Shown in pieces: positions 1 through 9,600 of a stretch of DNA of 64,000 bases. The notes under the pieces are model-generated. The model did not search any database and had not been told where the DNA came from. It saw nothing but the letters and a program-made list of their open reading frames with translations. Every line of letters begins with the position of its first letter. The first letter of the stretch is position 1. The stretch lies in assembly GCA_013415695.1 (NCBI GenBank), contig JAAEEP010000002.1:1-64000 (forward strand). The letters run 5' to 3'. This stretch comes from Methanomassiliicoccales archaeon (GTDB lineage Archaea > Thermoplasmatota > Thermoplasmata > Methanomassiliicoccales > JAAEEP01). A program made the translations under genes and the position numbers.

Positions 1-158
1 TCGTATCCTGAATAGTCTCTTTGGATCGGCTGGGAGTAGTCTGGCTGCGATGCCGTGTAGTCGGTCTGTGCTTGCTGCTGCGACAGGTTGGATCCGCAAG
101 TGGGACAGTAATTCTCACCAACGCCAACATTCTTGCCGCAGTTTGGACAATATGGCAA
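1..158 (-). CDS. Zinc-ribbon protein, 3' part outside window
   Basis: The gene runs off the left edge. Reading from a TTG codon at 158, the first 25 or so residues carry two CxxC knuckles (CPNC at residues 4-7, CPTC about 15 residues later), the pattern of a short zinc ribbon. A Gln/Tyr/Ser-rich low-complexity stretch follows up to the edge. The TTG start is supported by a GGAGG ribosome binding site at 166-170. An AT-rich TATA-like element lies around 192-203. Proteins of this build are often membrane-anchored or scaffolding proteins in archaea, but the informative C-terminal part is missing, so no function is assigned. Confidence 0.7.
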   Translation of the reverse strand, partial: MPYCPNCGKNVGVGENYCPTCGSNLSQQQAQTDYTASQPDYSQPIQRDYSGY

Positions 159-241
159 GTTCGTTCCTCCCTTTGGAGTTACATCTCACTTTCCATATTA
201 AAATGTGTCATATGATTACCAGAAGGTGAATTTGTACTGAA

Positions 242-1033
242 TTACCTAGGATAGGGCCCCTTGTTGCCAAAGAACTTGAAAGCCACATATCCAGCCATCG
301 CGCAGAACAACCTTAAAAGGGCCCAGGCGTTCATCTTCTGCCTGAACATTTTAAGAGGATCGTATGAACCCCAAAGTCGACCGTGCTTCAAAGTCAGCTG
401 TTTCCTCCCGACACCATTCCAGAAAGCCTGCTTGAAGAATCCGTAGACCGTACCCCTGGCCCGATGATAGATGATCGAGTTTGGGTTGTAGATGAGCGAG
501 TATCCAGCATCCACTGACCTGAAGTTGAGGTCGATATCCTCCGCCGTTATGAACCATGGATCGAAGAAGCCAACCTCCTCCAGCACATCCCTGCGGAAAG
601 CCATGTTGCAGCTTGGAAATGAAATATCGAACCCCTTGTGGAAGAGTTCAACTCTTTCAAGGTCCTCCCATGCACTCAAACCTATGTTGATGACCTTGCC
701 TGCAGCCATGTCCGCCCCTTCCATTATCGTCCTTCTGATCTCCTTGATCCAGAAAGGGTTGGCGATGCAGTCTCCACCCACGAAGGCAATGATATCTCCT
801 TGAGCCATTGAGATGCCGAAGTTGGTGCTCTCACCTCTCGTTCCCGGTTTGATATACAACTTGATGAAATCGTGTTTATCCGCATACTCTTGGACGATCT
901 CTCTGGTGCGGTCCTTGCTCTTGGCGTCGACCACCACCACCTCCAGAGGCTGTTCTTGGACGATCAGGCTGTCGAGGAGGTCCGCAATGTTGCGCTCCTC
1001 GTTCATGACATTGAGCACTACACTGACCTTCAT
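242..1033 (-). CDS. Glycosyltransferase family 2
   Basis: A 263-residue GT-A fold glycosyltransferase, expected to move a sugar from a nucleotide- or lipid-linked donor onto a surface glycan at the cytoplasmic face of the membrane. The N-terminus (MKVSVVLNVMNEERNIADLL) is the classic GT2 start. VVVDAKSKDRT at about 34-44 is the nucleotide-binding strand, and FVGGDC near 89 sits where the metal-binding DxD normally lies, so the motif is modified. Middle residues (FFDPWFITAEDIDLNFR) match the acceptor-side ED motif. The C-terminus has a hydrophobic stretch that may bind membrane. The ATG at 1033 has a GAGGG upstream. It is divergent from the UDP-sugar genes that begin near 1277. Donor and acceptor cannot be read from sequence. 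Confidence 0.85.
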   Translation of the reverse strand: MKVSVVLNVMNEERNIADLLDSLIVQEQPLEVVVVDAKSKDRTREIVQEYADKHDFIKLYIKPGTRGESTNFGISMAQGDIIAFVGGDCIANPFWIKEIRRTIMEGADMAAGKVINIGLSAWEDLERVELFHKGFDISFPSCNMAFRRDVLEEVGFFDPWFITAEDIDLNFRSVDAGYSLIYNPNSIIYHRARGTVYGFFKQAFWNGVGRKQLTLKHGRLWGSYDPLKMFRQKMNAWALLRLFCAMAGYVAFKFFGNKGPYPR

Positions 1034-1276
1034 GTTGACTTGCCCTCATGGTCTGGGCCGCTTATCTCAGTTTCGGAATAGGATTTCCCTTCGGAATAGA
1101 TACTTACGATATTCCTAAATAGTAACATGAATAGGCTCGTCAAAGCTCCGGATGTAAATGAAGGGAACACATCTGCCATTCATTTTCTCCACGGGCAGAT
1201 ATTAACAATGGATTTCGAGACCTTTGGCCATGAAGGACAACTTATTAAGTTAGGGAAATCATTCAATGGCACTGAC

Positions 1277-1735
1277 ATGAAGCTCATGGGCAAGTTCTAC
1301 CAGATCGAGGACTGCAAGATCGGCGAGGGGACCGTTGTTTGGGATTTCGTCAACCTCTTTGGATGCACGATAGGGAAGGGATGTAGGATTGGATCCTACG
1401 CAGAGATCGGAAGAGGCGTCATCATAGGCGATCGTTGCAAGGTGGAGCCGTATGCTTTCATTCCCCCTGGTGTCATCATAGAGGACGAAGTATTCATCGG
1501 CCCTCATGTCTGCTTCACCAACGATTACTACCCAAGGGCGGTTGGGGATTGGGAAATTGTGCCAACCACCGTCGAGAAGGGGGCGTCAATAGGAGCGAAC
1601 AGCACCATACTATGCGGGATCACGGTCGGAGAAGGGGCCATGGTCGCAGCGGGTTCAGTCGTAACTAAGAATGTCCCTCCAAGGACATTGGTTGCCGGAA
1701 ATCCAGCGGTTGAGAAGGGGATGGTCAGAAAATGA
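1277..1735 (+). CDS. Left-handed beta-helix N-acetyltransferase (WbpD/WlbB-like)
   Basis: About 152 residues built almost entirely of hexapeptide repeats (such as KIGEGTVVWDFV, RIGSYAEIGRGVIIGD, GEGAMVAAGSVVTKNVPP), the mark of a trimeric left-handed beta-helix acyltransferase. Its resemblance to WbpD/WlbB and the two following genes (aminotransferase, dehydrogenase) points to acetylation of a 3-amino sugar nucleotide, such as UDP-GlcNAc3NA to UDP-GlcNAc3NAcA, for N-glycan or surface polysaccharide. An in-frame ATG at 1127 would add 50 residues with no helix repeats. I prefer 1277 because family members begin at this point and TTATTAAG at about 1240 sits at the right distance for a leaderless transcript. 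It overlaps the next gene by four bases (ATGA). Confidence 0.85.
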   Translation: MKLMGKFYQIEDCKIGEGTVVWDFVNLFGCTIGKGCRIGSYAEIGRGVIIGDRCKVEPYAFIPPGVIIEDEVFIGPHVCFTNDYYPRAVGDWEIVPTTVEKGASIGANSTILCGITVGEGAMVAAGSVVTKNVPPRTLVAGNPAVEKGMVRK

Positions 1736-2832
1736 GAATAGGCCTTTGCAAACCGGTCGTCACGGAGGAGATGATAGAAGCCGCAACCGACGCTCTGAGG
1801 AACGAGAGATTCGTTCTGGGTGAGAGCGTTTTCAAGTTCGAGGAGGCTTTTGCCGACTACGTAGGAACGGAGCACGCCGTCTCCGTCTCGTCAGGAACCG
1901 CAGCCCTTACTCTCACGTTGATCGCTATGGGCATCAAAGGGAATGAGATACTCACTACCCCATTGTCTTTTGTGGCCACCGCCACCAGCATCGTGCATGC
2001 CGGTGGGACGCCCCGTTTTACAGACGTCCAGGAGGACGATTTCCTCATTGACCCCACGGACATTGTTACCAGGTTGACTGAACGGACAAAGGGCGTGGTA
2101 CCAGTTCACCTCTTCGGGCACCCTTGTGAAATGGATGCAATATTGGAGATTGCCTCTGAAAGGGGATTGGCGGTCGTCGAGGACGCTGCTCAGGCGCACG
2201 GGGCCAAATACAAGAACAGGAGGACGGGGTCTCTGGGCGACGCCGGATGCTTCTCCTTCTACTCCACCAAGAACATGACAGTGGGTGGCGATGGAGGTAT
2301 GGTTACCACAGATGATGAACGACTGGCCGAGGACATTCGGAAGTTGAGGCACTGTGGCAGGGTCTCCCAATATATTCATGATGTATTCGGTTTCACCTCG
2401 AGGCTGAATAGCGCTAATGCCGCCTTTGGGTTAGTTCAATTGAAGTACTTGGACGAATGGAATGAGCGGAGGAGGGCGATAGCATCACGCTATACTGAAC
2501 GCCTCCGGTATTTGGAGGGAATAACGACTCCACCCATGCCTTCCAGGTATCGCACACCTGTTTTTCATTTGTATGCGATCCGAGCAGAGAACAGGGACGG
2601 GTTGGCCAATCACCTGAACACCCAGGGGATTGAGTGTGGTATCCATTATCCAGTTCCAATTCACCTGCAACCCGTTTACAGGGAGGTGTACGGTTACAAG
2701 GAAGGGGAATTTCCTGTGAGCGAGTCGTTGACCGGTAGGCTACTCTCTCTGCCAATGTTTCCGGAGATGACCGACGAAGAGGTCGACTACGTCTGCGAGT
2801 GCATAGAAGATTATTACGGAGGGCTTGAATGA
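1732..2832 (+). CDS. DegT/DnrJ/EryC1/StrS sugar aminotransferase (WbpE-like)
   Basis: A 366-residue PLP-dependent aminotransferase of the DegT/DnrJ family, which aminates a keto sugar nucleotide using glutamate. Visible features are VSSGTAAL in the PLP phosphate-binding region, VVEDAAQAHGA holding the pyridine-binding aspartate, and FSFYSTKNMTVGGDGG holding the PLP-binding lysine. The late part has the family's HLYAIR and GIHYPVPIHLQPVY segments. Within the cluster it should supply the 3-amino group that the upstream acetyltransferase acetylates. It is translationally coupled on both sides through ATGA overlaps. Exact substrate is inferred from neighbours. Confidence 0.9.
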   Translation: MRIGLCKPVVTEEMIEAATDALRNERFVLGESVFKFEEAFADYVGTEHAVSVSSGTAALTLTLIAMGIKGNEILTTPLSFVATATSIVHAGGTPRFTDVQEDDFLIDPTDIVTRLTERTKGVVPVHLFGHPCEMDAILEIASERGLAVVEDAAQAHGAKYKNRRTGSLGDAGCFSFYSTKNMTVGGDGGMVTTDDERLAEDIRKLRHCGRVSQYIHDVFGFTSRLNSANAAFGLVQLKYLDEWNERRRAIASRYTERLRYLEGITTPPMPSRYRTPVFHLYAIRAENRDGLANHLNTQGIECGIHYPVPIHLQPVYREVYGYKEGEFPVSESLTGRLLSLPMFPEMTDEEVDYVCECIEDYYGGLE

Positions 2833-3782
2833 GGAACATCAATGTTGCTGTTCTAGGTACGGGCTACTGGGGAAGGAAAATAGTTGATGAGTACTGCAAT
2901 ATACCGAGTGTTAAGCTCAAGGCCGTTGCCGACATCTCGGATGAGAATCTGGAATTCTGCCGGGACAGGTACGGGGTTGAGAACCTCTACAAGGATTATC
3001 GGGAAGTCATAGAGGACGACTCCATCACTGCTGTGAATGTATGCCTCCCCAACAACCTTCATTATAAAGTGTGCCGGGAGGCCCTTGAATCAGGGAAGCA
3101 TGTCCTGGTCGAAAAGCCGATGACTCTTACATCTGAAGAGGGTTGGGAGTTGGTCAACCTGGCTCAGGAAGACAACCTCACTCTGTCCGTAGGGCATATA
3201 TATCGTTTCAACAACGCCATGTTGGAGATCAAGCGACTGATCGATCAGAAATTCTTCGGAAGGGTGTTTCTCATGAACTTCGAGTGGAAGAATTTGGAGA
3301 GGCCTTTCCAGGACAGGGACGTCATAGTGGACCTAGCACCTCATTACTTCGATATTATGAACTTCCTCCTGGGGGACTGGCCCTCTAGGATCACATGTAT
3401 CGGACGTCCCTATCGTAGGGGCGAGCTGGAGGAAGCGGCCTACATCATATCCGAGCTCAAATCGGGCACCTTGGCACACGCTGACATCAACTGGCTTTCA
3501 CCCAAGAAGGTAAGGCAGATCGAGATTGTTGGAGAGAACCGATCTGTCATCATCGACGCTGTCGCCCAGGAAGCCACGGTGCACGAGAGCGGTTACACAT
3601 ATCGTTTGGGCATTGAACGCAACAACACAATAAGGACAGAATTGGTACACTTCCTTCAGTCGATCGGCGATCCGCTCACCGAGACCAGGAACAGCGGCAT
3701 CATCGGTGTCAAGACAGTGGAGATGATCGAGCAGGCGAAGCGTTCCCTTGTCGAGGGAAAGACCGCAACCCTTCCCTATTAG
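2829..3782 (+). CDS. Gfo/Idh/MocA family sugar dehydrogenase (WbpB-like)
   Basis: A 317-residue NAD(P)-dependent oxidoreductase. The N-terminal Rossmann fold shows VAVLGTGYWGRKIVDEY (GxGxxG type) and the family motif EKPMTL near residue 97, where Lys helps bind cofactor and substrate. The C-terminal half is the Gfo/Idh alpha/beta substrate domain (DLAPHYFDIMNFLLGDWP). In WbpB/WlbA-type pathways this enzyme oxidises the 3-hydroxyl of a UDP-N-acetylglucosaminuronate before amination, which matches its position next to the aminotransferase. The UDP-GlcNAc 6-dehydrogenase that would feed this route is not in the window. Confidence 0.88.
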   Translation: MRNINVAVLGTGYWGRKIVDEYCNIPSVKLKAVADISDENLEFCRDRYGVENLYKDYREVIEDDSITAVNVCLPNNLHYKVCREALESGKHVLVEKPMTLTSEEGWELVNLAQEDNLTLSVGHIYRFNNAMLEIKRLIDQKFFGRVFLMNFEWKNLERPFQDRDVIVDLAPHYFDIMNFLLGDWPSRITCIGRPYRRGELEEAAYIISELKSGTLAHADINWLSPKKVRQIEIVGENRSVIIDAVAQEATVHESGYTYRLGIERNNTIRTELVHFLQSIGDPLTETRNSGIIGVKTVEMIEQAKRSLVEGKTATLPY

Positions 3783-3793
3783 GAGGTGATCCG

Positions 3794-4909
3794 GTGGGGC
3801 GCAGGATTCTCATGCTCCTTGCCGATGAGTACCGTCCCGATCCGAGAGTTCGAAAGGAGGCTCTTGCGCTGGTCGAGGATGGTATCAATGTTACCATTCT
3901 CTCATGGGACAGGGGACACCACCATGAATCAAGATCGGAAAAAGAGGGCTTGAAGATCGAGTGCGTCCGTACTGGAAAGGTGTACGGGCTATTGAAGCTG
4001 GGTTTGAATTATCCACGTTTCTTCCTCAAAGCCTTTGGAATCAGCCGCAGAATGGACTTCGATTCAGTGCATGCCCATGACCTCGATACCCTTCTTCTTG
4101 GGGTGGCAATAACCCGTCTGAAAGGCGTACCATTGGTCTACGACGCCCATGAGCACTACGCTGCCATGGTCGCAGGTGATGTTCCCCCATTCTTTGCTAG
4201 AGTTTTCGACCGTTTGGAGGCTTGGGCACTACGATATGTTGATCTACTGGTGACGGCGAACAGTAAAATCGAGGAATATCTTCTTCCTCATCTCCGTTCT
4301 CCAAGAGTGAATTCCGTGGTAGTGATGAACTGCATCGATTATGTGGACCAAACTCCAACCCACAGGGATCATGATGGTATCATTGTATTTTACAGCGGCT
4401 CGCTTGAGTCAACAAGGTACGTCGAAGATATCGCTCTTGCCACCCTTGATATTGAAGATTGCACATTCAAGGTTGCTGGAGACGGTCCACTTCGCCAGAG
4501 GATCGAGCAACTATCGAAGACCCAGGATCGCATTATATTTATGGGGTATGTTCCGCATCAGGAGCTTCTCGAATCGATGATCGACATCGACCTCGTTGCT
4601 TGTTTGATGGACCCTTCGAACGAGAACAATAAGATTGGGACACCGAACAAGCTGTTCGAGTCGATGGTCCTCGGAGTTCCAGTCCTGGTGTCTGAGGGAA
4701 CACTCAGTGCTGAGATCGCATTGGAGGAGGGGTGTGGAATCGCGATCAATTGGAGCGAAGGTGATTTCAAGGAAGCAGTTGAAACGATAAGAGATTCCCG
4801 GATGAGAAGGGAGATGGGTGACAATGGTCGAAGGGCGGCCAGGGAAAAGTACAATTGGGGCATCATGAAGAAGAGGCTGGTGGATGCCTACCGTTCCCTT
4901 TCCCCATGA
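3794..4909 (+). CDS. Glycosyltransferase family 4 (GT-B fold)
   Basis: A 371-residue GT-B glycosyltransferase. The N-terminal domain contains RPDPRVRKEALALVEDG and VHAHDLDTLLLG, both usual in GT4 acceptor domains. The C-terminal donor domain has VAGDGPLRQRIEQL, IIFMGYVPHQEL and the E-x7-E type segment GTPNKLFESMVLGVPVL that holds the nucleotide sugar. Start is GTG at 3794 behind an almost perfect AGGAGGTGAT (3781-3790). It closes the + strand glycan operon. Its TGA directly abuts the TGA of the convergent flippase, the two forming the six-base palindrome TGATCA at 4907-4912, so no terminator separates them. Confidence 0.88.
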   Translation: MGRRILMLLADEYRPDPRVRKEALALVEDGINVTILSWDRGHHHESRSEKEGLKIECVRTGKVYGLLKLGLNYPRFFLKAFGISRRMDFDSVHAHDLDTLLLGVAITRLKGVPLVYDAHEHYAAMVAGDVPPFFARVFDRLEAWALRYVDLLVTANSKIEEYLLPHLRSPRVNSVVVMNCIDYVDQTPTHRDHDGIIVFYSGSLESTRYVEDIALATLDIEDCTFKVAGDGPLRQRIEQLSKTQDRIIFMGYVPHQELLESMIDIDLVACLMDPSNENNKIGTPNKLFESMVLGVPVLVSEGTLSAEIALEEGCGIAINWSEGDFKEAVETIRDSRMRREMGDNGRRAAREKYNWGIMKKRLVDAYRSLSP

Positions 4910-6418
4910 TCACTTTCTCTTCATCTCGGAGACGATGTAGTCTTTCATTTCCTTGGGATTGACCACGTTCAAGAAATAGTCAATATCCTCGCGTTTGAGC
5001 TCACCGAACAGCGCGAGTAAGCCACCGAATATAGCCAGTGTCACTGCCATGTATCCGAAAAGGTCCCACCACCGCTCCATCGGCCATATCATGGAGAGGC
5101 CTACAAGCGCCAGTCCGGTAATGGCTGCTGCCGGTATCATGAGGAGTAGTCGTGGATTCATGGTGGTCTTGGTCAACTTCCACACGATGAACCTGGTCGT
5201 AACAAGAAGTGTGGCGAAGGAGAACACCCTGGCCAGCGCCGCCCCTTCACCAGCAAGTCCCGGGAGCTCAAACCCGATGAGGCTTGGAGGAACCAACAGA
5301 AGGAGGAAGGCGATGTTGACCGAGAGGCTTACAGCCCATAACTTTGCACTCAGATCTGGCCTATTCACAGCGTTAATCTGGGAGAAATATATCTCATTCA
5401 GAAGGATTATGAGAGTAGAGACTGAGAGTAGTCTTAGAATGTCTCCCGCGATCTTGAATTCCTCTCCGCCAAGGATGATCATGCAGACTTCCGGTCCAAA
5501 GACCCATATAAGCGTCACGGCCGGGAAAGCTATCATGGAGATGTAACGTTCTGCCTTCCTTGTTTTGTCCCGTACTTCATCCAGATTCCCCTCAGAATGC
5601 ATCTTGGAGAAAGCCGGGAATGTGAGTGTTGATACTGCCAGACCTATCATTAGCAAGAGCTCAAGGATGCGAGATGCACCTGTGTAATATCCAACATCAG
5701 TACTTGACCAAAAGAATCCTATGGTGACCTTATCGATGTTACCCATCAACGCGCTCATGATAGATATGGTGGCGATGGGGATCGCGAATACCATGTAGCT
5801 CTTGAAGAGTACGGGTTTCCGAATTCTAAGGTGCTTCTGAGACAGTATGAACAGCCCGGTAATGGCCATTGCCAGTCCACCCAAGACATATGCGTACGAT
5901 AGCGTCAGGTCGTCCAGCCTGTTCAATGAGATGAAAATAACGAGGGGAACCCTGATCAGGGGATCCATTAAGAGGGTGATCTGGGTCTTGGCTGACTCTA
6001 GCTTGGCGTCAAATGTGTATGTTGCTAGATGGGCTACATCATAGAATACATGGTAAAGAATGAACATGAAAATTATGTTCATGGAAGAGTCTGTCAGCTT
6101 GAAACCCAGCAGCTCAGTCCAAACGAATAGGCTAGAGAGGACTATCACCACCATTGTGCAGGTAAGCAACAGCTTGACGATCAGATAGGTGCTTACGCAA
6201 TCTGAAGGGTCCTTTCCTTCAGAGAGTCTTTTCAGGTGGGCCGCATTGAAACCAAGATCGGCGATGCAATTGAAGGTCGCCACAAGGGCCAAGGACCAAG
6301 AGATGGTGCCGTAAGTATCAGCACCCAAGTATCGGAAGATGAACATTAGTCCTATGAATCCCAATCCGGCCGATACGGCCCTTGAGGTCATTATAAGAAC
6401 AGACCTTCTTCCGATCAA
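4910..6418 (-). CDS. Polysaccharide/lipid-linked oligosaccharide flippase (Wzx-like, MOP superfamily)
   Basis: A 502-residue integral membrane protein with about 14 hydrophobic segments spread over its length and charged loops between them, the build of Wzx/RfbX flippases. It would move a lipid-linked glycan across the cytoplasmic membrane. The N-terminus (GLGFIGLMFIFRYLGADTYGTISWSLALV) and LIEL-like mid segments (GYYTGASRILELLLMIGLAVSTLTFPAFSKMHSEG is the best match region) are typical. A TTG at 6418 is taken as start; TTAAATAC at 6446-6453 is a suitable TATA box for a leaderless message, and an ATG at 6391 is the alternative. It sits beside the glycosyltransferases whose product it probably exports. 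Confidence 0.85.
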   Translation of the reverse strand: MIGRRSVLIMTSRAVSAGLGFIGLMFIFRYLGADTYGTISWSLALVATFNCIADLGFNAAHLKRLSEGKDPSDCVSTYLIVKLLLTCTMVVIVLSSLFVWTELLGFKLTDSSMNIIFMFILYHVFYDVAHLATYTFDAKLESAKTQITLLMDPLIRVPLVIFISLNRLDDLTLSYAYVLGGLAMAITGLFILSQKHLRIRKPVLFKSYMVFAIPIATISIMSALMGNIDKVTIGFFWSSTDVGYYTGASRILELLLMIGLAVSTLTFPAFSKMHSEGNLDEVRDKTRKAERYISMIAFPAVTLIWVFGPEVCMIILGGEEFKIAGDILRLLSVSTLIILLNEIYFSQINAVNRPDLSAKLWAVSLSVNIAFLLLLVPPSLIGFELPGLAGEGAALARVFSFATLLVTTRFIVWKLTKTTMNPRLLLMIPAAAITGLALVGLSMIWPMERWWDLFGYMAVTLAIFGGLLALFGELKREDIDYFLNVVNPKEMKDYIVSEMKRK

Positions 6419-6471
6419 GGTATCAATGGTCGATATCCAGAAGTGTATTTAATTCTGTTCAAAGGAGGAAT

Positions 6472-6478
6472 GTCCGAC
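6472..6478. promoter_or_regulatory. Copy of GTCCGAC half-site in the flippase-smc intergenic region
   Basis: GTCCGAC occurs here and again as the left arm of the inverted repeat at 6605-6622, in the same 278-base divergent intergenic region. Two copies of a 7-mer in so short a space suggest a binding site for one regulator, but this is inference from repetition alone. Confidence 0.3.
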
Positions 6479-6590
6479 AAATGCTCTCGAATTCCCTCAG
6501 ATTGTAAGGGCTGGCCTTAAGGGATTTGATTTCTGTTATCGAGATGGGATTTGAGTGTATGGATAAGCCAAATATTATATACCCAGTATC

Positions 6591-6622
6591 CTATATAATC
6601 TACCGTCCGACAGTCGTCGGAC
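6591..6622 (+). promoter_or_regulatory. smc promoter: TATA box followed by perfect inverted repeat
   Basis: CTATATAATC at 6591-6600 is a strong archaeal TATA box for the + strand. Directly downstream, GTCCGAC (6605-6611) and GTCGGAC (6616-6622) form a perfect 7-base inverted repeat around AGTC. It lies between the TATA box and the expected transcription start about 25 bases downstream, the usual place for a repressor operator in archaea. It could also fold as a hairpin if transcription began earlier. A second AT-rich element, AATATTATATACC, sits at 6571-6583. Confidence 0.5.
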
Positions 6623-6677
6623 CAATGATGGGATGCGAGTAAGGGCCTTGCAGAGATCGAGGACTCGATTTTCGCTT

Positions 6678-6693
6678 CCCCCTTAGGGGGAGG
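6678..6693 (+). promoter_or_regulatory. smc ribosome binding site overlapped by a CCCCC-TTA-GGGGG stem
   Basis: The smc Shine-Dalgarno GGGGGAGG (6686-6693) is three bases from the ATG at 6697. Its first five G residues can pair with CCCCC at 6678-6682 across a three-base loop. If this hairpin forms it would partly hide the ribosome binding site. The pairing is seen directly; a control function is inference. Confidence 0.45.
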
Positions 6694-6696
6694 AAC

Positions 6697-9600
6697 ATGC
6701 ACCTCAAGCAGATCGAACTTGAGAACTTCAAGTCCTTTGGGCAGAAGCTTACTATTCCCCTGCTCGAGGGATACACGGCCGTCACTGGGCCTAACGGGTC
6801 GGGAAAGTCGAACATATCAGATGCCATACTGTTCGTCCTGGGACCAAAGAGCTCAAGGGCTATTCGGGCGGGCAAACTAACCGACCTGATATTCAATGGT
6901 GGAAAGTCCAAGAAACCTTCGACCTTCACCAAGGTATCACTGTTGTTTGACAACCAGGACCGAATGATCCCATTGAACAGTGACATTGTGAAGCTGACAC
7001 GTTTGGTAAAGCTGTCTCAGGTTGGAGAGGGCTACAATTCATATTTCTACGTGAACGGACGCAAGTCCACACTCACCGAGTTCGACTCCCTCCTGTCGAA
7101 CTCGAGGATCTCTGCTGATGGTTACAACCTCGTGCAGCAGGGTGACGTGACAAACATTGTGGAGATGACAGATCTCGAGAGAAGGCGGATACTGGACGAT
7201 ATCTCGGGGATCTCTCATTTCGACAATGATATCGCCAAGGCCGAGGAGCAGAGGAGGGAAGCCGAGCAGAACATAGAGCGTATCTCAATAATACTCACAG
7301 AGCTGGAGCGGCAGATTGATCAATTGGAGAAGGACAGGCAGACCGCCACCAAGTACCTCGCAATTCAGGATAGACTCACCCTCTCTAGAGCTCAAATGGC
7401 CCATAAGAGGAAGGAGTCTACTGTCATCGAGATACAGTCCATCGGTTCTCAGATCGAGGACCATGATCGTGAGATTGAGGGCCTCAAAGCCCGACGTCAG
7501 GAGATCATTACAAAGACCCTGGAGATCGACGGTCTCATGAGCGATGTGGAGAGGGAGATCGACGAGAGGGGCGGTGAAGAGTTCCGCGAATTGAAGGAAA
7601 GGATCGATCAGGTCAGGATCGATCTGGCCCGCACAAAGGACGCGATGGAGCGTGCCCTTGATGATGTCCAAGAGATTAAGGACCAGCAGGAAGAGAGGAA
7701 GGAGGAGTTCGAGGCATTAGACCAGGAAATAGGTTCCTTGGAGAATGAGTTTGGAGAGATCATTTCCAGCATAGATCATGATTCTAAGGTTCTGCAGAAA
7801 GGACGTGATGAGGTCGCAGATCTCGAGGGAAGTATGAGAGAGTGCGATTCGGAATTGGACAGTCTGGAGAAAGAGGTAGTTGACCTAGATGGAGTTGTCC
7901 GCTCCAGTGAGGAGGAACTTCATGCCAAGAGGCTGGAGAAGGACAGATCCGCGGATCGCATGGAGAGGCTCAGGGCAGAGGTCGCGAACATTGAGGAGGA
8001 GATAAAGAACCTCGAATTCGAGGTCAGCGACATCGACTGGAACCTGAAGGAGATCCGGACAGAGGACAAGGATTCATCAAAGAAGCTAAAGAAGGCGGAG
8101 GAGGATTTCCACACCAAGAAGCGTTTGGAGGAGAAGCTTGGCCGCGAGGCCGAGGATCTCGAACGGGCGATACACCGATTGACCCGTGAATACAATCATT
8201 TAAAGGCAGAGGCGGAGGCCGCTGAGAGTGTGGCCCGTGGTTACACCCGGGCAGTGAGCGCAATACTGGAAGCGAGGGATAGGGGCCAGATCAAAGGGAT
8301 CCATGGTACCATAGCAGAACTGGCCAAGGTTGACGATAAGTACGAGACGGCCCTCAACATAGCCGCGGGGGCGAGGATGCAATCTATTGTAGTAGACGAC
8401 GACGAGGTCGCATCCAACGCAATCCAGTTCCTGAAGAAGGGCAACCTGGGAAGGGCCACATTCCTTCCATTGAGCAAGATGAGGGAGTACCGACCGAAAG
8501 GAAGGTCCCTGATGATAGTCAAGGAGACCTTGGGTTTCGCCATCGACCTCATCGACTTCGATGAGAGCTACCGGTCCGCGTTCAGCTACGTCTTCGGGGA
8601 AACCTTGGTTGTCGAAACGCTCGCAAAGGCAAGGAAGCTGATGGGCGGTGTCCGGTTGGTCACATTGGAAGGGGAGCTGATCGAATCCTCCGGAGCTATG
8701 GTCGGAGGAACCATTCAGAGTTCAAAGCTCAAGTTCGGAGTCTCATCCAGGGGTAAATTAGAGGAGATCGGCAGGGAGCTTCAGGCCACCACCACACATT
8801 CCGAGCAGGTCGCTTCTGAGCTAAGGCAGGTTCGAGCTGATCTGATCGAAATCGAGCGTATGATCCGCGAGATCAATGGTTCGTTCGATCTCAAGGGGGA
8901 CAGGGTCAAAGCCCTTGAGACGAAGAAGCAGTCCATTCTTGTGAGGCTTAAGGAAACCAGGTCCCAGCGAGCTGAGAGGATCGAGGAGAAGGAGAACCTT
9001 GAGGGCCAATTAAAATCCCTTATCGAGGAAATCGAGACATTGGTATTGGAGCTTGACAAGCTGAAGGGAGAGCGAGAGGAAAAGCGGAAGAATATCCTGG
9101 AACTTGCCCCCAAAGACCTGTCCCAAAGACTGAAGGATCTGCACTCTCACATCAATCAGATTACATCCAATCTTTCCGAGCTGAAAGGCAGGAAGGAGGG
9201 TCTTGAGACCAAGATCCGCCTTCTCAGGGAGAGGAGGGAAGAACTCGCTTCATTGGACAAAGAGCAATGCGAGAAGATATCCTCGCTCGAGACCGAAGCC
9301 ATCGCATCGGGAGAGATGCTCAACGGACTCAACGCTGAGTTGAAAGCCCTGCGCAAGATCGAGGAGTCAATGGGCGAGGAGATGGAATCGCTCAGGCGCA
9401 GGAAGGAGGATCTGTTCAAGGAGAAGACCCGGCTGGAGGCAGAGAGGGATACCATTGATAGTAAGATCGAGACCTCCTCTGATTTCTCCATAGGCCTCAG
9501 AACCAAGTTGACAATAGCTGATGAGAAGCTGAAGGAGATAGAGGACGAGATCAAGCAGTACAATGTGGAGGTCGAGCTTCCGCTTCCCACCCTTGAGCGC

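Noticed and set aside
21-215. 64-codon + strand frame at the left edge
   Set aside because: It is antisense to the zinc-ribbon gene on the minus strand, which has CxxC motifs and a ribosome binding site.
4995-5546. 183-codon + strand frame inside the flippase gene
   Set aside because: Composition is that of an antisense shadow; the minus strand carries a coherent membrane protein.
6472-6525. Short frame with AAAGGAGGA directly before ATG and about 16 codons
   Set aside because: The spacing from Shine-Dalgarno to ATG is too short and the frame ends quickly; the GTCCGAC here is better read as a regulatory copy.
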